The position numbers were made by a program, and so were the translations under genes. The notes beneath the pieces were generated by a model that did not search any database, had not been told where the DNA came from, and saw nothing but the letters and a program-made list of their open reading frames with translations. Positions 5,336 to 8,909 of a stretch of 8,909 bases of DNA are shown in pieces; the first letter of the stretch is position 1, and each line of letters begins with the position of its first letter. The stretch covers positions 1-8,909 of the forward strand of contig QMUN01000018.1 in NCBI GenBank assembly GCA_003660605.1. Reading direction: 5' to 3'. The DNA comes from Thermococci archaeon. Lineage in GTDB: Archaea; Methanobacteriota_B; Thermococci; Methanofastidiosales; B48-G16.

Positions 5336-6285
5336 TACGAAAGAGCTAACTTCAATTTTGATACATATCTTTTGAGATTTTCTTCTCCTTCTGGTGTTAT
5401 CTCTACGATAGTTCTTGGGCCTTTCAGGCTCAATCCCTTTTTTATATGAACATATCCGCTTTTTTCTAAATGTCTTAGATGACTGTCTAAATTTCCCGGC
5501 GTCAATCTCAAAGTTTTCTGTATTTCACTGAATACCATCTTACTTTTTGTTCTCAGTAAGATCATTATACCCAAACGTACAGGACTCGAGAGTTTTGATT
5601 CAGAAGAGAGAAGTTTTCCAAGACCACCAGTCAAGCTTTCCCTCAAAATTCTTTCAGCATCAGAGTATATATGAAATACAATGCCAGAGTATATCCCGAG
5701 AAAAAGAAAGGCGGTAAAAAGGATAGAGAAGTTACTCGGCACCAAAAAAACTATGGGAGCTGAGACTAGAAGTACTAATCCTGCCCAGAGAAGTTCTTCA
5801 TGATAATGTTTTTTACCATAGATCTTTTTATTTGATACGAAAATAGCAATATTTGCAATTCCTACACCTATACACCATACAACACAAAAAGGTATATGGG
5901 AAGATGTATACCCCATAAAAACGAAAATAAAAAAGAGTATTAGAAAGAGTGAGAGATATGAAATTCTCTCTTTCTTTTTAAATGAAGCCTTTTTTTCTTT
6001 TTCTAGTTTATCCAATCCTGTTTTGTAAGCTACATGGAATCCTCTTCCAACAAAAAGGAGATACAGGAAGATAAATAGCATAAACATGCTGATACCTAAA
6101 AGAGCAGGAGATATATTTATAGCTTCAGAGATCTCATGACCATATCCCGAAAAGATTATTGCAATAAAAAAGTATATCCCTAATATAAGGAAAAGATTAC
6201 CATGGCTCTTTCTGTACCGATAATCTATAAATCTTTCCACCTGTTCAAACGCTTCTAAAAGTTCTTCATCTTTCATTTTATGCAC
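5323..6285 (-). CDS. Six-helix membrane protein with C-terminal winged-helix DNA-binding domain
   Basis: Up to 320 residues. A short acidic N-terminus (DEELLEAFEQVERFIDYRYRK) is followed by six hydrophobic segments at about 31-50, 60-80, 108-126, 131-150, 165-183 and 187-206. A C-terminal domain (about 232-315) follows with SPVRLGIMILLRTKSKMVFSEIQ, then LTPGNLDSHLRHLEKSGYVHIKK, then RTIVEITPEG. This matches MarR-like winged-helix domains of the PF13601 type, in which the NLxSHLRxLE helix contacts DNA. The even helix number puts both ends in the cytoplasm. I infer a membrane-bound transcription factor sensing a lipid or membrane-soluble compound. It is divergent from an ABC exporter across a shared TATA region, so it most likely controls that operon and itself. 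The first in-frame start is GTG at 6285. ATG at 6276 (codon 4) is also possible. The shared TATA box predicts transcription from about 6289, giving a very short leader. Confidence 0.85.
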   Translation of the reverse strand: MHKMKDEELLEAFEQVERFIDYRYRKSHGNLFLILGIYFFIAIIFSGYGHEISEAINISPALLGISMFMLFIFLYLLFVGRGFHVAYKTGLDKLEKEKKASFKKKERISYLSLFLILFFIFVFMGYTSSHIPFCVVWCIGVGIANIAIFVSNKKIYGKKHYHEELLWAGLVLLVSAPIVFLVPSNFSILFTAFLFLGIYSGIVFHIYSDAERILRESLTGGLGKLLSSESKLSSPVRLGIMILLRTKSKMVFSEIQKTLRLTPGNLDSHLRHLEKSGYVHIKKGLSLKGPRTIVEITPEGEENLKRYVSKLKLALSYKEK

Positions 6286-6309
6286 TTTGTAATACAGAGT
6301 TTCTACATG

Positions 6310-6319
6310 CTTTATATAT
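6310..6319. promoter_or_regulatory. Shared bidirectional TATA element between membrane regulator and ABC operon
   Basis: The plus strand reads CTTTATATAT, with TTTATATA at 6311-6318. The centre (about 6315) is 25 nt before the ATG at 6340 of the ABC ATPase on the plus strand. On the minus strand the same element reads ATATATAAAG and lies about 30 nt before the GTG at 6285. One near-symmetric box can thus serve both divergent genes, each with an essentially leaderless transcript. Only 54 bp separate the two start codons. Confidence 0.6.
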
Positions 6320-6339
6320 GGAAATTTAAAAGGTTAACT

Positions 6340-7254
6340 ATGAACGCGATATATGTAGAAAACTTAGTTAAAAGATATGGAGATAAAAAAGTTCTCAAAA
6401 AAGTAAATTTAAAAATAGAAGAAGGGGAGTTCTATGCTTTAATGGGACCGAACGGATCTGGAAAGACCACGCTCGTTTCTATAATAGCATCGGTAACTTC
6501 ACCAACTAGTGGTATAGTAAGAATTTATGAACGCAAAAAAGCAAAAGAACTTATAAGTTACGTTCCTCAGGAGAATTTTTCTTCTCCCCTTTTGACAGGA
6601 AAGGAAAATCTCATTTACTTCGGAAGACTTTACGGCTTCTCAAAAAATGAAGCTAAAAAGTTAGCAGAAAATATATTGAAAAAAATTGGATTTTCAGAAA
6701 TGTCAGGAGAGAGAGTCTCAGACTACTCGGGAGGAATGAGAAAAAGATTGGAAGTAGGAACAGGTTTCTTTCCCGGGACAAAAATTTTAATTCTCGACGA
6801 GCCGAGTACAGGTTTAGACCCATCGGCTAGAAGGGAGTTTTTTGGCATGTTAAAAGAGATAAACGAGGAAGGAAAAACTATCCTTCTCATCACACACATA
6901 GGAGAAGATGCTGAATTGGCTTCAAGGGTGGGATTTATAGACGAAGGGAGGATTATAATAGAAGATACGCCAGAAAAATTGAAAAAGAGAAGTGGATTGA
7001 AAAACGTTGTAAATGTGGAGACAATGATAAAAAGTGAGAAAATTGCCAATATCCTCAGGAAATTCAGTGAGAATAAGAAGGTATTAGAAACTGAGAAAGG
7101 ATATAGAGTATATTGTGAGGATCCTGAAAAGGAGATACCTGATATAGTTAGATCGCTTGATAAGATAGGATGTAAAACTATGAGAATAGATGCGGAAAAA
7201 CCTTCTCTCGAGGATGTTTTTTTCAAACTCACAGAAAAATCGGTGATATCATGA
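6340..7254 (+). CDS. ABC-2 type exporter ATP-binding protein
   Basis: A 304-residue cytoplasmic ATPase that powers the permease encoded next. It shows Walker A GPNGSGKTT (36-44), the Q-loop VPQEN with Gln77, the signature YSGGMRKR (129-136), Walker B ILILDEPSTGLDP with Asp153 and Glu154, and the switch His186 in LITHIGED. All catalytic residues are present. A C-terminal extension ends in PSLEDVFFKLTEKS, as in DrrA/CcmA-like exporters of drugs, lipids or peptides. The substrate cannot be told. An earlier in-frame ATG at 6280 would add 20 residues, but it lies upstream of the TATA box. The 6340 start gives the usual MNAIYVENLVKRYG opening and fits leaderless transcription. The stop overlaps the permease start by 4 bp (ATGA). 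Confidence 0.95.
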   Translation: MNAIYVENLVKRYGDKKVLKKVNLKIEEGEFYALMGPNGSGKTTLVSIIASVTSPTSGIVRIYERKKAKELISYVPQENFSSPLLTGKENLIYFGRLYGFSKNEAKKLAENILKKIGFSEMSGERVSDYSGGMRKRLEVGTGFFPGTKILILDEPSTGLDPSARREFFGMLKEINEEGKTILLITHIGEDAELASRVGFIDEGRIIIEDTPEKLKKRSGLKNVVNVETMIKSEKIANILRKFSENKKVLETEKGYRVYCEDPEKEIPDIVRSLDKIGCKTMRIDAEKPSLEDVFFKLTEKSVIS

Positions 7255-8015
7255 TCACAGCAGTTATGGAAAAAAACCTTAAAGAATTTTTGAGGGATAG
7301 AATAGTATTGTTCTTCACCTTTGCCGTGCCAATATTTTTCCTGATTGTAATGCCCATCATGTGGGGAGATGTTCCAGAAGAGGTTATACCTAACTTAAAG
7401 GGGGGTTTGAGTCTATCTATGATTACTTTCTTAATTATGATAGCAGGACAGTCAGATTTAGCGGGATCAATAGCTTCTGATGGAGAAAGAGGGCTATATT
7501 TAAAAATAGCTTCGATGCCTGTAAAGCCTTGGAAGGAAGGACTCGGCAGAGTTTTCGGAATATTAACTTTCTCGTTGATAGGATCGATCTTACTTTTAAT
7601 AGTCGGTTTAATATACGGAGCAAAATTTGATTATGATTTTGTAAATATACTAAAAGCTTTGGGATTTTTCCTGCTAATAGCTTTGGCATCCTCAGGCATA
7701 GGCCTGATCATAGCATCTCTCATTAAAGGAGAGTCAGCCGCTACTCACAGTGGCATTGCAATTACATTATTAACAGCTTTTCTTGGCGGGATGTTTGCTC
7801 CTTACTCGATGTTGCCATCATTTTTGCAAGTTTTTGCCAGAATCTATCCCATCTCTTCAGCCAATGCTTCGATCGTATATCTTCTTGAAGGAGAAGATTT
7901 TACATATTACAATCCACTGAGTCTCGGACAGATAGGTTTAACTATAGCATTATCCTGTTTACTTTTCGCGTTAGGCTTAATTCTCTATTCAAAACTATGC
8001 TGGAGGAAGGAGTGA
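7251..8015 (+). CDS. ABC-2 type exporter permease
   Basis: A 254-residue integral membrane protein with about six hydrophobic segments near 18-38, 53-72, 101-124, 132-157, 169-188 and 227-250. The cytoplasmic loop after helix 2 holds DGERGLYLKIASMPVKP, the E-R-G...P element typical of ABC-2 permeases that contacts the ATPase. The late GGMFAPYSMLPSFLQVFARIYPISSA segment is also typical of the family. With the ATPase encoded just upstream it should form a dimeric-type exporter (two ATPases, two permeases). The ATG overlaps the ATPase stop by 4 bp. A GGTGAT Shine-Dalgarno-like site lies at 7242-7247, 3 nt before it. Its own stop overlaps the next start by one base. Substrate unknown. Confidence 0.92.
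   Translation: MITAVMEKNLKEFLRDRIVLFFTFAVPIFFLIVMPIMWGDVPEEVIPNLKGGLSLSMITFLIMIAGQSDLAGSIASDGERGLYLKIASMPVKPWKEGLGRVFGILTFSLIGSILLLIVGLIYGAKFDYDFVNILKALGFFLLIALASSGIGLIIASLIKGESAATHSGIAITLLTAFLGGMFAPYSMLPSFLQVFARIYPISSANASIVYLLEGEDFTYYNPLSLGQIGLTIALSCLLFALGLILYSKLCWRKE
8002..8006 (+). promoter_or_regulatory. Shine-Dalgarno site that sets the start of the small membrane methyltransferase
   Basis: GGAGG lies 8 nt before the ATG at 8015, inside the end of the permease gene. An in-frame ATG at 7997 lies before this site and would add six residues. The site and the TGATG stop/start overlap favour 8015. Confidence 0.7.
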
Positions 8016-8473
8016 TGAAGAAGAACTTTTACATATTTCCACCAATTTTAGCTGCAATTAACTTTGCTACTTTAGTACCTATAGGAATTATATTTCTGAG
8101 GACTGAACTGAGTCTTTGTGATTATATCTCTATAACTGTCGGAGGTATTTTGACAATTATATTTGTAGTATCTCTCGTTTCAACTCATAAAATTGAACAA
8201 GCACAGATGAAACCTATCGATGTTGACAAGCTTATAACAGATGGACCTTATTCCGTAGTACGACATCCTAATTTTACAGGTATTATTTGTATGAATATTG
8301 CTTATCTATTTTTCTTCCGAACATTGTGGCTTATTCCCATAATCTCTGTGTTTTCTGTGCTTTGGTATCTCGAAGCGAGATATGAAGAAAGGGTATTGAT
8401 AGCAAAATTCGGAGAGGCATATAGAAATTACATGAAGAGTACAGGCATGTTCTTTATAAAATTAACTAAATAA
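8015..8473 (+). CDS. ICMT/phospholipid-methyltransferase-like membrane methyltransferase
   Basis: A 152-residue membrane protein with hydrophobic segments near 5-28, 36-57 and 90-118. The SAM-binding and catalytic signature of the isoprenylcysteine carboxyl methyltransferase/PEMT family is intact: GPYSVVRHP (77-85), then EARYEERVLIAKFGEAYRNY with the Glu pair 124-125 and FGEAY 132-136. Family members methylate a lipid-linked group (prenylcysteine carboxylate, phospholipid amine, quinone or isoprenoid) at the membrane surface from SAM. Prokaryotic members are mostly uncharacterised, so the substrate is unknown. The start codon overlaps the permease stop by one base (TGATG) with a strong GGAGG 8 nt upstream. 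It is therefore made together with the exporter and may modify the exported molecule or the nearby lipid. No clear T-tract terminator follows within the 62-bp gap. Confidence 0.88.
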   Translation: MKKNFYIFPPILAAINFATLVPIGIIFLRTELSLCDYISITVGGILTIIFVVSLVSTHKIEQAQMKPIDVDKLITDGPYSVVRHPNFTGIICMNIAYLFFFRTLWLIPIISVFSVLWYLEARYEERVLIAKFGEAYRNYMKSTGMFFIKLTK

Positions 8474-8493
8474 GATGACAAATCAAATAAAAA

Positions 8494-8500
8494 CTTTATC
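8494..8500 (+). promoter_or_regulatory. Weak TATA-like box before the last methyltransferase gene
   Basis: CTTTATC is centred near 8497, predicting a start near 8523, about 13 nt before the ATG at 8536. The leader would include GGTG at 8527-8530. Read-through from the exporter operon is equally possible across the 62-bp gap. Confidence 0.25.
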
Positions 8501-8535
8501 GGAGGAAAAAAGACCGAAATAAAAAAGGTGTAAAA

Positions 8536-8909
8536 ATGAAATTAGGTAGAATTGAAAAATGGTTCATGAATACCCAAAAGCATGCTGAGCATGTCGTAAA
8601 TCGTGCTCAAAAACTATTGGAGTATGTAGAACTAAAAGAAAACCAAGATTTCCTTGAGATAGGATGCGGTAGTGGGGCGGTATCTAAATACATTGCTGAA
8701 AAGTACCGGCTAAATGTCACAGGAGTAGATGTAGATCCGGAACAGATTGAATTTGCGAAAAAGAATAACTCCAACGCTTGTTTTTTGGAAGCGGATGCTA
8801 CACATTTAGCTTTTGAAGATAACAGCTTTGATATTGTCTTATCGTTTGGAGTCATGCACCATATATATAACTGGTTAGCCGCTATGGAAGAAATAAAAAG
8901 AGTTTTAAG
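8536..8909 (+). CDS. Class I SAM-dependent methyltransferase, 3'-truncated by window edge
   Basis: The frame from ATG 8536 is open to the window end (124 full codons, MKLGRIEKWFMNT at the start), so the gene is incomplete. It shows SAM motif I, DFLEIGCGSG (38-47), the acidic loop GVDVDPEQIEFAKK (ribose binding), EADATHLAFEDNSFDIVLSFGVMHHI (motifs II-III) and EEIKRVLK, the usual end of the core helix. This is a UbiE/Methyltransf_11-type soluble enzyme. The acceptor is unknown. GGTG at 8527-8530 sits 5 nt before the ATG as a partial Shine-Dalgarno site. It follows the ICMT-like gene by 62 bp on the same strand and may belong to the same unit. A minus-strand frame across 8607-8855 is a shadow of this gene. 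Confidence 0.88.
   Translation, partial: MKLGRIEKWFMNTQKHAEHVVNRAQKLLEYVELKENQDFLEIGCGSGAVSKYIAEKYRLNVTGVDVDPEQIEFAKKNNSNACFLEADATHLAFEDNSFDIVLSFGVMHHIYNWLAAMEEIKRVL

Noticed and set aside
6280..6339. Upstream ATG for the ABC ATPase (20 extra residues)
   Set aside because: It would place the TATA box inside the coding region and add a non-family N-terminus. The 6340 start fits both family and promoter.
6549..6560. Palindrome AACTTATAAGTT inside the ABC ATPase gene
   Set aside because: Short AT-rich palindrome within coding sequence and away from any promoter. Expected by chance.
7997..8014. Upstream ATG for the ICMT-like gene
   Set aside because: It lies before the GGAGG site. The TGATG overlap at 8013-8017 gives the better start.
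8607..8855. 82-codon minus-strand frame near the window end
   Set aside because: It is a shadow of the plus-strand methyltransferase that starts at 8536 and has no stop within the window.
1..8909. CRISPR arrays, insertion sequences, attachment sites, origin
   Set aside because: No regularly spaced repeats, transposase-like frames, target duplications or tRNA-edge repeats were seen.

Overview
The window looks like a piece of an AT-rich archaeal chromosome. The evidence is a stand-alone ATP-pyrophosphatase subunit of GMP synthase (archaea usually split this enzyme), TATA-box promoters placed 25-27 nt before start codons (leaderless transcription), and two membrane-bound winged-helix regulators of a kind common in archaea. 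A euryarchaeal or Thermoplasmatota-like lineage is my guess. The sequence does not prove it.

Layout. (1) Positions 1-791: the 3' part of a membrane-anchored winged-helix regulator whose start lies before the window. (2) 792-1646, minus strand: a cysteine synthase family PLP enzyme, convergent with gene 1 with no gap between stop codons, and preceded by a TATA box overlapped by a perfect palindrome. (3) 1647-2020: a 374-bp gap that is not empty. On the minus strand it holds a TATA box, a long nested hairpin and a U-tract, which together look like a small RNA gene. A 67-codon ORF overlaps it and is less convincing. (4) 2021-5303, plus strand: a compact run of guaAb, a second and distinct cysteine-synthase-like enzyme, and a threonine synthase with an N-terminal zinc ribbon. 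(5) 5323-6285, minus strand: a six-helix membrane protein with a C-terminal winged helix. (6) 6340-8473, plus strand: an overlapping operon of an ABC-2 ATPase, its permease and a small ICMT/phospholipid-methyltransferase-like membrane enzyme. (7) 8536-8909: the start of a class I SAM methyltransferase that runs off the end.

How the genes may work together. The left half is amino acid and sulfur metabolism: three fold-type II PLP enzymes within 4.5 kb, two of them in the guaAb operon. The right half looks like a self-contained exporter module. A membrane-embedded regulator is divergent from an ABC-2 exporter, and one palindromic TATA element sits midway between the two start codons, so control of the exporter and autocontrol of the regulator are likely. 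The membrane methyltransferase is translationally coupled to the exporter and may act on the same lipid, isoprenoid or peptide substrate. First genes appear leaderless, while internal genes use Shine-Dalgarno sites or start/stop overlaps.

The most novel items are the candidate minus-strand RNA at about 1801-1913, the operator at the cysteine synthase promoter, and the membrane regulator/exporter/methyltransferase module.
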